64,000 nt of DNA from Ananas comosus (Eukaryota; Streptophyta; Magnoliopsida; Poales; Bromeliaceae): positions 13,102,276 through 13,166,275 of the forward strand of contig NC_033621.1 in the NCBI RefSeq assembly GCF_001540865.1, given 5' to 3'. The notes beneath the pieces are model-generated. The model ran no database searches. It saw only the letters and a list, made by a program, of their open reading frames with translations, and was not told where the DNA came from. The position numbers and the translations under genes were made by a program. Position 1 is the first letter of the stretch. Each line of letters begins with the position of its first letter. Positions 24,201-35,480 of the stretch are shown piece by piece.

Positions 24201-25619
24201 GCTACGGATTCATGTTCACAAAAATTGGTTCTAGAAAGGAAAAAGAATATACTTCACACCAAGATGGGAATGCAAGGTTCAGCAGAAGAATGTTGGAAGC
24301 AATAAGTCATGTACAATTTACGGAACTAAAAAGAGGTTTTTTGAAGTTTACGAGTATGATCAATCTCTGCCAACTGAATTTCTGAAAGTAATCTGTTCTA
24401 AAGTTTACTTTCTAATGGGAAGATACCAAGTTCACTGAGCGCCTGTTTCGCCTGGCTTCTGGAACAAAAAGACCATACTCGCTTCCGTCAAAGGGAAAGT
24501 GTGAATGAAATTTAAGGGTACAGAGATCTATCTTTCATGTCATTATACACTTGAACCAATCATTAATTTTAAATCCTAAAAAGAAAAATCTTTAATAAAC
24601 AACTTACACAAATGTAATGGTCCTAATGGTGAAAAATTTTGTATTAAACTGACGGTAGGGATGTCAACGGGTCAGATTGGGGGCATGTTTTCAAAAACCC
24701 AAATCTGACCAAAAATCCAAAACCCAGATCCTAAGACCCCAATCCGAAACAATTATTTCATTTTACCATAAAACATATTACATTTAAAATACAAATTCAA
24801 ATATAACATCAAATATTTATATTTATATATATTATATAATGTAAAATTAATTGGGGTTCGGATTGGGTACAGACAGAATCCATACCCGAATTCAAATCCG
24901 TCGCTTTTTCACTTTTTATACCCGTATCTGAAATTATATCCGTTCAGCGTCGGGTAAATATGCTCCATTAGGGTTCGGCTTCGGCAAAAATTTGGTTATC
25001 CGTACCCATTGACATCCCTTACTTGCAGGCACAAATTATTTCGAAACTTTGAAGGGACATATAAGAGAATTAAAACTTTGTGCATAAATATCCAAACTTT
25101 ACAGGAGTATATACATATACAAATATTTCTAAACTTCGAAGGGATTTATGAGAGACTTCAAACTTTGTACATAAATATCCAAAGTTTACACTAGTATATA
25201 CATATACACACTAAAATGATTTACATATACACCAAAGAAAAATGGAAAATAAGTAAAAATCTCAACTTTACAAACAACATGATGAGCTTTTTACACCCAA
25301 CTACAAAGCAATATCTACAAGAATCAACAGCAAAAAACCCAAATCTACGAAACGTGATTCGGCGGGTTTTAAAAACCTCGACTTTACAAGCACCATGAAG
25401 AGTTTTTCTACACCCAACTACAAACGCACCACCAAAACAAAGCGATATCTACAAGAAACAACAGCGAAAAACCTAAATCTACGGAACATGGGTTCGGTGG
25501 GTTTTACTTACGGAGGAGGAGAAGTTACAAATCCGAGGTGGGTGGCGAGGGTTCCGGCGAGGCGGCGCGGCGACGCGGGAAGGGAAGAGCGCCGTGGTGG
25601 CGGCGGCGGCAGCGGCCAT
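21290..25619 (-). CDS. Plastid dienelactone-hydrolase-like protein (3 exons)
   Basis: Exons on the minus strand are 25619-25512, 24047-23758 and 21830-21290 (stop). Phases agree and the protein has 312 residues. Residues 1-36 are Ala/Arg/Ser-rich without acidic residues, typical of a chloroplast transit peptide. The rest is an alpha/beta hydrolase of the carboxymethylenebutenolidase (DLH) family: GVLLLSDIFGFEDSSTRDFA, VLVPDLFRGNPW, the nucleophile elbow GFCFGGG with Cys196, AGDND with Asp246, and KHGF with His274. The triad spacing (50 and 28) resembles bacterial DLH. The bacterial Glu that pairs with the Cys is Asp here (SDIFG). The plant substrate is unknown; such enzymes hydrolyse lactone or ester bonds. 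The acceptor of exon 2 (CCAG before AGG) was chosen because it keeps phase with exon 1; an upstream CAG would not. Introns carry a hAT-like MITE. Confidence 0.88.
21960..22250. mobile_element. Possible solo-LTR or TRIM-like fragment in DLH intron 2
   Basis: It begins TGTTAGAAATTCACATGTGA and contains GTCCCACATGGAGTAATAAA and GGGCC-rich words typical of short plant LTRs. No matching second LTR, PBS or target duplication was found, so this is a weak call. The enclosing intron is about 1.9 kb. Confidence 0.25.
24657..25019. mobile_element. hAT-like MITE in DLH intron 1
   Basis: The ends are AGGGATGTCAACGGGT and ACCCATTGACATCCCT, inverted repeats of 16 bases with one mismatch. The subterminal sequence is rich in AACCC/GGGTT and GGTTCGG words. 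363 bp, no ORF. The AGGGATG start is typical of a widespread group of hAT-derived plant MITEs. Confidence 0.65.
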
Positions 25620-25939
25620 GGCGGAGGCGCAGGAGGAGGAGGGGGATGAGGAGGGTTAGGGTTAGGGTTTGATGAGGATTACGAAGAGAGAGGGGGAGAT
25701 GGAGAGGGAAAGGGAGGAAGAGAGGCTAGATTTTTATTAGGATTTTATTATATTTTATTCATTTATTTTGTTTTATTTTTTGTGGTTAAGGGGAAGATGA
25801 CAAACTAAAAATGGAAATATCTCCAAAGTTTTTTTTTTGATGATTAAATTACACTTTAAATGCCAAGTAATTTTTTATTCAATTTTAGTTTTTAAATGAT
25901 TAGAATTTATCAATTAACATAAATTAAAATTTTAAATTA

Positions 25940-26195
25940 ATTTAAGTGCCTGTCGGCACGAGCCGTATCTATCGTATCCTATCATGCCAATAAGATACCG
26001 GCACAATATAGCTCCCGTGCCGATAATACAGCTCAAAACTCTTTTTCCTTTCAATAAAATAAATATTTTATATCATTATATGGTGGCACATATATACTTT
26101 TTTGTAACCAGCAAGCATCGACACGACCGGCACTCACCATGTCGTATCGTATCTGTAAGTTTTTGGTACGATCCTGTGCCGCGACACTTAAATTC
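25940..26195. mobile_element. TIR MITE (GTCGGCAC type)
   Basis: The left end TTTAAGTGCCTGTCGGCACG and the right end CCTGTGCCGCGACACTTAAA are imperfect inverted repeats, and CGTATC/GATACG words recur inside. About 256 bp and no coding frame. It lies a few hundred bases upstream of the DLH start codon. Confidence 0.5.
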
Positions 26196-26302
26196 TTATT
26201 AGTTTATCTATAATAAATAAGCCTAAATTAATTTTATCTACTATAATCGTTTCTTTTTTTTGTGCCACCTTATAGGATTATAATCAAATAAAATTCATTA
26301 AA

Positions 26303-26612
26303 TAGCGCTTGGTTCGGGTATGAGCAAGAACTAACTATTACAGGGATAGATACAAGTATGGGGATAAGAAAAATAGCGTTTGGATGAAAATTAGATTGTT
26401 TCCGGGATAAAAAAAATGGTGTTTGGATAGATAATATGGAATAAGAAAAATAGTGGATAATTATATATAAAAAATGGAGGTGTTGGTGAGGATAGTTATA
26501 CCAGCTTATTTCAGGTACCCGAGAATAACTATTCTTGTGTAAAAAATTTGCGTTTGTGTATAAAGGGGGATAAAGGATTATCCCTCCCCATATCCCCATC
26601 CAAACGATGCTT
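26303..26612. mobile_element. Tourist/PIF-like MITE
   Basis: The left end GCGCTTGGTTCGGGTATGAG and the right end CATCCAAACGATGC are imperfect inverted repeats of the GTTTGG type common in PIF/Harbinger MITEs, and GCGTTTGGAT recurs internally. The 3-bp target duplication is not clear. The minus-strand frame across it is not a gene. Confidence 0.4.
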
Positions 26613-26619
26613 TAAATAA

Positions 26620-27778
26620 GTTATTAAAATTTAGATATAAAACTGTTCTTTTTTTTATTTTAATTTATATTGCATAACATGTGCAATGCCAATTCTCCTT
26701 TATTCTTAAAATACCCTTTTACAGATTTTTTTCAATGCAATTTAAGTTTTTGAATTAATTTTAAAAATAAAAAATAAAATTTAAATAAACCAACTATAAT
26801 TCTTACCACTTTTCTGCCAAACTAGTTGATTATAATTATATAAAATAAATTAATTTATCAAAAATTACAAGTGATGATTCATTTAAATTTTAATTTTTAT
26901 TACTACAAAGTCTGAGTCGAAAATGTATGAATAGTATTGCCCTTTTCTGTAATATTAAGTAAAATATTATATATTTATCGCTCTAAACTCCACAATATCT
27001 TTTAGTATTACGACTATTTTGGCATTATCATGATCAGCAATAGTAGTCAAGTGAAATGGTAAGATCAAGCCCTAACACTTTTTATTAATAAATCAAGATT
27101 ATTTAATCTGTTTCAATTTCTTTTCCATTACTTCTAATTGTAATTTTATTAAAGCAATGAAGCAAATAAGGACAAAATAGCCTTTTTAAGTAAAATATAA
27201 TATTTTTTGATTAGTCAAAAAAAATATCTGTAATTTTTTAAAAGTTGTAGACATTTATGTGCTTTGAAGTTTGGAAGAAATATTATGCAATATTCTAACT
27301 TTACACATATATATATTTTCAATTGCTCTAATAATTAATAAGAATTACAAATTTATTGTGAAAATTAAAAGATTGAAATATAAAGCAAAAAATATATTTT
27401 TTCTTATAAATATCTTTTCTATTCTGCCTACTCTAGTTTTCTTTTGGTTAAAAATGCATAGACATCTTCTAAACTTCAACCTGTTTTAAAATTGATCCTT
27501 TGAACTTTTTTTTAATTTGATTTATATTTTCTCTACTTACTAATGGTTTTATCTAACTTCTTTCATTAGTAATTTTTTATGAGAGATGCACGCAGCCTCT
27601 TTTCTCACTAAAATAATTTTTAATCACGTGCATCGATAATAAACGTTTGTTTTGATTCTAACAAAATTGTAAAATTGCTAACGGAATGAGATAAATCAAA
27701 CGGTTAGTAAATAAAAAGAGTGTAAATTAAATTAAAAGATCAATTTGAAAATAGGATAAAAAATTTAGGAAGGGTCTT
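26620..27778. other. Intergenic, no gene recognised
   Basis: AT-rich sequence with only low-complexity short frames and no repeat ends that I could pair. Confidence 0.5.
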
Positions 27779-27911
27779 GTAACGACCCAACCTGCTAGCA
27801 ATAATCAGTCGTTAAATCCAAACTACTATTAGTGTGTCGGTCACTTATAATCCTATCGCACTCTTCCGCATTATCCGACGTGGGACTATTAGATTGTCAC
27901 AAGTCTATATA
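27779..27911. mobile_element. LTR-like fragment
   Basis: It starts TGTAACGACCCAACCTGCTA and contains TCCGACGTGGGACTATTAG and TGTCACA, word combinations common at the starts of plant LTRs. No partner LTR, PBS or polyprotein is present, so it would be a solo or truncated LTR. Confidence 0.35.
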
Positions 27912-28265
27912 CTTTTATCTGTTTATTTCAACAAGAATTAAACCAGAGAGTCATTGCCCTCTAAACAGAGTGTACCAAACAACCACTCTTTTGTGGAGAT
28001 TTGGACATTCATCAATGTCATCAGCTGCAGCTTATTAGCCAATGCTGCTGCTCTGACCCAAGTATGTGGCCATGTGCAGGCCAAGTACTGAACCCCACCT
28101 GCCCACAACAGTAGTGTAAGGATTAGTAGTACATCACAAGGGAGAGCAAATGCAGGTACAGCTGCAGCTGCAGCTGCAAAATCCTCTATCTCTTCAATGA
28201 AAAGCAGCAGCAAGTGGTCAGCAGGCACAGTTGGCTTGCTATTTCAACAACAGACTCAAAAAGTG

Positions 28266-28695
28266 TGCATTGTAATAGCTTTTCCACGTAGGAGCAATAA
28301 CAATTCAATCAAACACTGTTATCTTTCTCTTCACTTTGATGTGTTGCGAACAGATTTGGTTTAATCGCAGTGGAGTGAATTCTATGTTGGATTGCTAACA
28401 ATCTACCCGAAAGCACATTAAAACCTATCGATAATACATAAATTTTTTACAATCTTTTCTCTTTAAAATCTTCGCAGAATTGCATTGTAATAGTTATTCC
28501 ATATAGGAGCAATAACAATTCAATCAAACACTGTTATCTTTCTCTTCACTTTGATGTGTCGCGAACAGGTTTGGTTTAATAACAGTGGAGTGAATTCTAT
28601 GTTGGATTGCTAACAATCTACCCGAAAGCAGATTAAAACCTATTGATAATACATTATTTTTTTACAATCTTTTCTCTTTAAAATCTTCGCAGAAT
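28266..28695. repeat. Tandem direct duplication, 2 x 215 bp
   Basis: The phrase GCATTGTAATAG begins at 28267 and again at 28482. The following ~215 bases (GGAGCAATAACAATTCAATC ... CTTTAAAATCTTCGCAGAAT) are repeated with only a few substitutions. No coding frame spans it. Confidence 0.85.
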
Positions 28696-29893
28696 AGTAG
28701 TAAAAAAAAAAGAGGAGAAAATAGGGCAACCTTAATTTGCACTCTAGTTGTTTTGCGTATTTTCACTTTGTCAACTTCAATAGTTGCATTTACTTATCCT
28801 GTGATTTCATTTTTGGTTTACCGAAAATTTGCCGTCAAATAGGATAGTGATGCCAAATTTTTAAAACTACAAGAAGATATCTTGTTTAACAATAGATTCT
28901 TTAAGTAAAACACAACTAAAAGTACACAGCAGGGCAAATTGAAGTTTACCCAAAGAAATATTATTGATAGGTTTTGAGACTATTATTTGGAACACTGCAT
29001 GGAAAGGAATTTCTCATCTGCAAGAACCCATACTGTACAATGAACAACCATCAATGCTGTTAGTTGCAATACATTTGTCATTTATAGTGACAATTTTGTT
29101 GCTTCTCTCTGCAGCTTTTTCTAAAAGCTCTTTTTCTCTGATTCTTCAACCCATCTGTTAGTTGGCATGTCATTCTCAACTTAAAAAGACCTCATAATAT
29201 AAGATACCCTCTGATTAATAAAATGGTTACCAGTAGAACCAAAGAAGCTTAATATATAAATAAAAGACACAGTTGAACCTTGTCACATACTTAAAAAAAC
29301 AAAACCACCACCACCACTTTATTCTGCTTTATGAGAAAGAACATACACAAGAGGGTGAATATATAACTCACACATCTCATATTATACAGAAGGAATATAC
29401 AGATTGAAGGGCCACATAACATGATTCTTAATACAAAAAAGAAGAATAGAAATAAAAGGATTGAAGCTTTTATTAGAGAGCAACTGGGCCTCCTCCCCAT
29501 CCCAAATTGTCCCAGAAAAGCTTCGCAAAATCCACTGCAACTTAATCTGATTCCTTCTATTCTCTCACACTGCAACAATCTGCTGCTGCAGTGAACATGG
29601 TGATCACAGGGTATGAATCATATGATCCAATCATCACAAAAAACCCAGATTGTGTGTGCGTGACAAAAGAGCTTTTGAGACTAGTGATGAAGCCCACCAA
29701 TAGATACCAACATCTAATCCTGCTTTTCTGGCCAAAAGAAAAGCACTTTCTCCTCCAGCACATGCATATCCTCCGAAATCCACACCTTTCCCTTCGTATC
29801 CATCCGCAATGGATACCTTATTCTTGGGCCACTCTCCTACTAGATTAGTTCATCAAGCATATGCCTTAAAACTCAGATAAAGATGAGGATTAA

Positions 29894-29943
<50 letters not shown>

Positions 29944-29944
29944 N

Positions 29945-29992
<48 letters not shown>
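29894..29992. repeat. (TA)n microsatellite with an internal N
   Basis: About 100 bases of TA, interrupted by GTGN at 29941-29944. It lies just past the 3' end of the MCTP gene. The true length cannot be trusted, as the N sits inside the repeat. Confidence 0.9.
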
Positions 29993-29996
<4 letters not shown>

Positions 29997-30043
29997 TAAA
30001 ACAAATTCCCTCCAATTTTGCTTGTTTGAATCGAAGTTTGAGC

Positions 30044-33000
30044 TCAGAGCAGCATGTCGGACTTTGAGGGTAGCCTCCGGTAGAAATTGTACGGCACGGA
30101 GGGCATCTTGCTCCGGAACCGGGGGTGGCGGAGCAGGTAGAGCCCGACGATCACCGCGATGACCTGGAACGGCGTGACGTAGAGCACTATGGCTATGATG
30201 AGGGAGATGATTATGAAGATTGCGGTGGCCCGTGGGTCCCGCCAGCTCAGGAGGGCCTGCGCGCGCTCCCCTTGCGTCGCAAGGTCGCCCGCCACCGTCT
30301 GCACCCGCCCCGCCACGCTCCGCAGCCGATCGTACCTGTTGAGTGTAAAATGTTAGAACACTTAAAAACCGATTGTTTCACATAGTAGCAGTGCGAGAGG
30401 GTCGCCGTTATTGCTTCACGATACCTCATTCTCACCACATCCGCCGCCTTGGACGTCGGGAACGTATCAAACTCCTCATCAAGCTCATCCGGGTGCGCCA
30501 TCTCGGCGTAGGATAACCTTGTGTCCATGTGCGGCGGGTGGCGCGGCCGGAACCGGTAGCTCCATATGCCGATCATGAACAGGTAGAGGAAGATGGTCGG
30601 TAAGATCAGCTCCGGGTAGCCCACGAGTATCAAGAAGAGGACATGGACGAGCACCGTAGTTATCGGATTCCGCCAGTTCCGAATACTGTTGTACCATCTC
30701 CCGATCGCCGCCATGCCGGAGAAGAGAGACGTGATGCGGTAGAAATTGGCCTTGCTCCGTCTCAGGCTGAACATGTGCGAATCCACGTCGAGCATGTACT
30801 CGACCACTTCGCGCCTGAGCGGCGGCTCCGCCCGGACCAGCCGGGCCGCCACGATCTGCATCGCCTGGTGGCGGAGGTAGTCCAGCTGGAGGACGGAGAT
30901 CGGCTGCACGTAGTGCATTTTCGGGAGCAGCGGCTTCCCGTAGAGCGTCACCATGTTGACCCACGCGGTGCACGTGAACCGGACGGCGAGGTGGAGCTCG
31001 CCGGTCTTCTTGAGGCCGGAGGTTTGGAGAACCAGCAAGGGGTACAAGTGCGTGTATATCCGGTCGGCCTCGAGGGTCGAGAGCCGGATCCGGACCTTGC
31101 CGATTCGCTGGTCGCGCACGTCGCCGCCGCCGTTGTGGCCGGCGACGTGGCAATTGTCGAAAACGGCGATGGTGATGACGGTGCAGGGGTCGAAGACCTC
31201 CCAAGTGTACTGCTCGTTCCACTGCGGCGCGAGCGTGTCGAGCAGCGTGCGCGTGCGGACCCATTTGTTGCCGTACTTGGCGACGCAGTAGGCGTCGGTG
31301 GTGCGGCCGTCCTTGGCCTTCATGGGGACCAAATTGCGGGCGCTGAGGATGCCCAGCTCCAGAATGCCGATCCTGGGCTTGCGGAGGTTCTTGGACGAGG
31401 GCTGGAGGTCGCTGCTGTAGTGCGTCGATTCGTCGAGCACGTGGTAGCCGAGGTCGAGGGAGAGGCGGAGGTGGACCTTGCTGGAGAACTTGGAGGTCGA
31501 CTCCTTCTTCTCCTCGTCGAGGAGGGCGGTGGGGCGGGAGAGGCTGAACCACTTGGGCTCGACGGGCTTGTTGTGCTCGTTGCGGGGGACGGCGACGGAG
31601 ACGGGGAGGGTGAGGCGGCCGAGGGGCTCGTCGCGGCCGGGGGCGACGCGGTCCTCGACGGTGATGACGAGCGGCTCGTCGAAGGGCTCGGCGGCGACGA
31701 AGAGGAACTCCTCGTTCCAGACGGGGTTGACGGAGCTGGTGGCCGAGCTGGATCTTGAGGGAGGGGGCGATGGGGCGGGACTTGTCGGCGGGGACGAGGT
31801 CCTGGGCCTCGATGGCGAGGACGCGGAGGTAGACGAGCTTGGGGGAGAAGTAGACCTTGGAGCGGGTGTTGGCGAGGGCGTCGAGGGAGACGGAGTGCGC
31901 GTCCGAGTGCCAGGCCTCGGGGAAGGCCTCGTCGGCTTGGGTGCCGATCCACACGGCCAGCATGAGCTCGGGCCCGCCGCCGGTGGTGAGCTTGTCGCCC
32001 TTCTTGTCCTCGAGCCTGTACCACTGCGGGGCGAGCGGGGAGTCGGGGGGCACGCGGAGGGGCACGTCGGTGAGGTCGAAGACGATGCGCCCCACGAAGT
32101 CGTCCTTCACGAGGTCCTTGTCCTTCACGGTGACCTCCACCATGTTCGCCTGGATGCGGTCCTTGGAGAAGGCGAACACCTGGTGCCACACAGGGTTCTG
32201 GTTCTTCTCCAGGTGCTTCGTGATGCCCTTGTAGTTCCCCAGCTTCACCTCCACGTACGGGTCCAGGGACCCGGTGATGTCCTTCGCGGGGAGGTTGCGG
32301 GCCTTCACCACGCTCACGTACAGGTAGTGCATCGGCTCCACCAGGTCGTACGTCGACGAGATCTTGTCCCGGGCGCCCAGCCGGCCGCTGCGGGCCAGCC
32401 GCGCGGCCAGCGGCGGCCGGGTCTCCACCAGCCCGAACTCCGGCCGCGGCGCCCCCGGCGCTCCGGCGCCCCCCGGAGGCCGCGCCTGCACCACCGTCGC
32501 CCCCGGCGGCGGCGGCACCGCCCGCGCGGGCTTCTCGTCGTAGAACACGTTGGTCGGGGGCTTCTGCGCGCCGGCGGCGGCGGGAGGAGGGGCGGCGCCG
32601 ACGGAGAAGAACACGCGCGGGGCCGGCGCCGGCGGCTCCTTCCCCTCCGCCTCCCCCTCCTGCGCCCTGCTGCTCGGCTTACCCTTCTTCTTCTTCGTCT
32701 TCTTCTTCTCCGCCTCNTGGAGAAGAGGCCGCGCTTGTCGAGGGGGAACCGCTGCACGACGGCCTCGGCGGGGGAGGGCGCCACCGACACGCCGGAGATG
32801 CGGACGCGGCCGAGGAAGTTGCGGTGGTGCCCCCCTCCTCCCCCCTCCGGCGCCGCCGCGGCGCGGCGGTCGTGGTAGACGGTGACGTCGATGGGGAGGG
32901 AGGGGAGGAGGGAGGGGTCGGAGAGGTTGAAGACGAGGGTCTCGTTCCAGGAGGGGGAGAGGTCGCGGAACTTGGTTCGGGTGCGCTGGCGCTGCCCCTG

Positions 33001-33090
33001 GAAATCCACTTCGACGAACGGGTTCGCGGATCCGTGCCCGTCCTTGGGCATGAGGTCGCTCGCGTCCGCCACCTCCACCGCCACCTTCAT
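30044..33090 (-). CDS. QUIRKY-like MCTP: multiple C2 and transmembrane protein (2 exons, frame-broken)
   Basis: The minus-strand start is ATG 33090 and the stop TGA 30046-30044. One intron of 89 bases (30424-30336) joins RMR to YDRLRS in phase. Domain order: C2A (residues 1-124, PKDGHGSANPFVEVDF), a Lys-rich then Pro/Ala-rich linker, C2B (DITGSLDPYVEVKLGNYKG), C2C (PADKSRP..., SVNPVWNEEFLFVAAEPFDE), C2D (DAYCVAKYGNKWVRTRTL), then the conserved C-terminal region with transmembrane segments (ITTVLVHVLFLILVGYPELI and IFIIISLIIAIVLYVTPFQV). The length of about 986 residues and the long linker resemble QUIRKY/MCTP15 types, which act at ER-plasma membrane contacts and plasmodesmata. Two breaks: an N at 32717 with loss of the end of C2A, and a deletion near 31735 inside C2C that shifts the frame. 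The rest is intact, so I favour assembly errors over a pseudogene. The flanking (TA)n is typical of this window. Confidence 0.92.
32717..32717. other. Single N inside the MCTP coding region
   Basis: Upstream the frame reads PLDKRGLFS; downstream it continues one frame over as EAEKKKTKKKKGKPSSRAQE. The stretch RG-(D/E)-I-(A/G)-L-(K/R)-(I/V)-Y that normally follows FS in this family is absent. The N therefore probably hides tens of bases. Confidence 0.75.
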
Positions 33091-33306
33091 CGCCGCTACT
33101 CCTTAACTCCGACTTCCTCCGAAACCCGGAAAGTGCGACGGGTGCGGATCCGGTCGACTCGCGAGGCGAGGCTCCTCACTCAGAGTCGAAGGTGGGGATT
33201 TTGATGGTGGCGGTGGTGGAGGTGGTGGTGGGGCCCGCAGAAGAAGGGAAGGGAAGGTATGTATGTCTGTAGCTGCGTGGGGCAACTAAATTTCGGCATG
33301 TTTGTT

Positions 33307-33362
33307 TCTCTCTCTCTCTATAAATCCTTTTAGGTTATTATTATTATTATTATTATTATATT
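33307..33362. repeat. (CT)n and (TTA)n microsatellites upstream of MCTP
   Basis: A short CT tract (33307-33320) and a TTA trinucleotide tract lie about 220-270 bases upstream of the MCTP start codon, in the presumed promoter region. Confidence 0.75.
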
Positions 33363-33450
33363 ATATTTAAAAATATTTAAAATTCACTTTTTTTTTGGGG
33401 ACTAAAATATAGAAAATTTTAAAATTATGGTTTACTATTAAAAAAAAGTA

Positions 33451-33750
33451 AACTTCAAATACCATTCCGGCGGTTTCGCACTTTCTCAGTTTAGTATCTC
33501 GTGGTTTAAAGTGTATTATGTTAGTGTCCTGTGGTTTCATTTTTATCTTTTCGTCAATTTTTTTGTTAATATTTCGATTATCAAATATTCACTTTAGTTT
33601 CAACTTTGTCACTGATTAAAAAAAAAAAATTACTGAAATCGATAATAAAAAGATAAAAATAAAACCATATGACACTAAATTGATACACTTTAAACTATAA
33701 GGTACTAAAGTGAGAAAGTATAAAATCACAGAGCTGGTATTTGAAGTTTT
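33451..33750. mobile_element. GTGGTTTC inverted-repeat element
   Basis: It opens AACTTCAAATACCATTCCGG then CGGTTTCGCACTTTCTCAG. It closes GAGAAAGTATAAAATCACAG, GAGCTGGTATTTGAAGTTTT. The internal blocks TTATTAGTGTCCTGTGGTTTC-like and AACTTTGTCACTGATT match the other copies. Confidence 0.65.
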
Positions 33751-33759
33751 CTCATTTTA

Positions 33760-35009
33760 AAATTGAGAGCACCAAATGGTCAAATTGCTCACCCTTTTTC
33801 TATAAAAATTTTTTTAATATAATTTTTATTATTTTTTAAAAATATTTTTAGTGTTAATTATAATTGTGACAATTGCATGAAGCATACTAAGTAAATTTGT
33901 AATGATAAATAATATATTTAAATTTTGAAGTTAAAATATCGTTGACCGACTCAAATCAAATAAATTGAAAGATCGAACAGTAAAATCAAATTTTTTTGAA
34001 AAAATTAGGTGGAAAACTCAAAATGATTGGTAGTACAGATAAATTTTCTATTTTTTTATCCTTTGAATAATTTTATTAGAAAATATAGATGCTACTTTAT
34101 TCAGCTACTTTATTATGTTATAGAATTTTACCAAATGAAAAATCTAAAATTTTAGCCATAAATAAATAAAATAAAGATAAGCCTTTTTGTTTGTCCTATG
34201 ATTATTTATTTATTATTGTTATATATGCTTCCAGGTAGAAAGAAAGTTAGTAAGCACAATAGATAAAATTTCAATATTAGTGTTTGCTTTTTTTTTTATG
34301 AATGAACTTATTTAAACTATAGGTTATTTTGGTTTGGCTATCCGACTTTTAGATTTTTAAGTTTATTATTTAATTTTTTAATTTGTTTGATTTAAGCTAA
34401 TTAATAATATTTTAATTTTAAAATTTAAATTAATTATTTACTTTAATAAATTTATAGTTACGCAAATTAGATGGAGTATACTAGTTAAACAAGTAACGAA
34501 AAACGACGTAGTACTGTTGACTGATTCAAATCAAACAAACTAGAAAGATTTGGATGACCAAATCAAAATAATTCATTATTTAGATAAATGTTGTCATTTT
34601 TTTTTCTTTTTTTACTTAGAAAAATTATAGAATAACACTAATAAGAGTGTAAGTTCTAAATATTTTTCACATTGTATTTGACCACAGATATAATTGTGAA
34701 ATTATAGTTCAACTACTAGTCATGATCAAATAAGATTTCCATTAATTGTGCTATTAATTGGAACATCATAGTAGTCATGATCAGGTAAAAAGTTTGGTGT
34801 GTGAGGATTGATTTTTCTAACACTAGTTATAATTCTACATATACTTTTCAAAAACAAGATGAGAACAAAAAAAAAAAAAAAAGAAAAAAAAAGAAAGGGA
34901 GAGAGAGCATTACTTGTTTAAAATAAGTAACTTTATTAAATGCATAGGATAGACTTTTGGGGCACTGAGCTGCTTTTTTTTTTCTTTTTTTCTTTTTTTC
35001 TCATTTTAG
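33760..35009. other. Intergenic, no gene recognised
   Basis: AT-rich sequence with poly-A and poly-T runs around 34860 and 34975. The phrase GACTCAAATCAAATAAATTG and its variants recur near 33947 and 34520 and also near 16387, suggesting dispersed old repeats. Confidence 0.45.
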
Positions 35010-35058
35010 GTTGAATGCTTCTCAGCATCTTTTGATGATCTACAGCAGTACTTGGAAG
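35010..35058 (+). other. Exon-like island (unidentified)
   Basis: Preceded by a long pyrimidine run ending CATTTTAG and followed by GTATGG, this 49-base block reads VECFSASFDDLQQYLE. It splices in frame onto a second island at 39490-39540. No family recognised. It may be a gene fragment or a non-functional coincidence. Confidence 0.25.
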
Positions 35059-35092
35059 GTATGGCAATCTTTTTCTCCTTTTTATTTTTTAA

Positions 35093-35473
35093 GCTATTGT
35101 TTGGTTGGGGGTTAAGGGGTGGAATAACCCCTTAACTCCCATTTTATCTCCAAACACCTTAAAAAATGGGTGGGGTTAGCTAATCCCACCTCAAATAAAT
35201 TATTCCGGATTAGCTAACCCCACCTAACTCCACCAAACTCCAACCAAACAATATTTTCTATTCATAATAACCCACTATCTTTCTTATCACACCTACTCCA
35301 ACCAATCATTATCTTCTTATCCCATCTACTCCAACCAAACACTATTTTTCATTATTCTAGACTAACTCCAACCCCCAACCAAACACAAAAAAATTTTAAC
35401 CCCACTTTAACCCTGAACTTAACTCTATCCCTGGAATAGCTACTTTTTCCTTAACCCCGAACCAAACGGAGGC
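35093..35473. mobile_element. PIF/Harbinger (Tourist-like) MITE with TAA duplication
   Basis: The left end GCTATTGTTTGGTTGGGGGT and the right end ACCCCGAACCAAACGGAGGC are inverted repeats of about 25 bases with a few mismatches. TAA flanks both sides (35090-35092 and 35474-35476), the 3-bp duplication typical of PIF/Harbinger. The interior is rich in AACCCC and CCAACCAAAC words. 381 bp, no ORF. Related words occur near 56500 and 58580. Confidence 0.75.
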
Positions 35474-35480
35474 TAAAGGG

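Noticed and set aside
27938..28228. 96-codon minus-strand frame MPADHLLLLFIEEIEDFAAA
   Set aside because: The poly-Ala stems from a GCTGCA repeat; no homologue recognised and no gene structure around it.
29893..30162. IYIYIY-type frame
   Set aside because: Translation of a (TA)n microsatellite. Similar frames at 13701, 37826, 51810, 60913 and 63367 are rejected for the same reason.
31320..32189. Minus-strand 289-codon frame rich in Arg/Pro/Ser
   Set aside because: It overlaps the real MCTP frame in another phase; it is low-complexity and not conserved.
30643..32878. Long plus-strand frames (up to 466 codons) opposite the MCTP gene
   Set aside because: Antisense to conserved C2 domains; composition is the mirror of GC-rich third positions. 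No family match.
30044..33090. Calling the MCTP a pseudogene
   Set aside because: Outside the two breaks all domains, the intron and the stop are intact with strong conservation, and one break is at an N. Assembly error is the simpler explanation.
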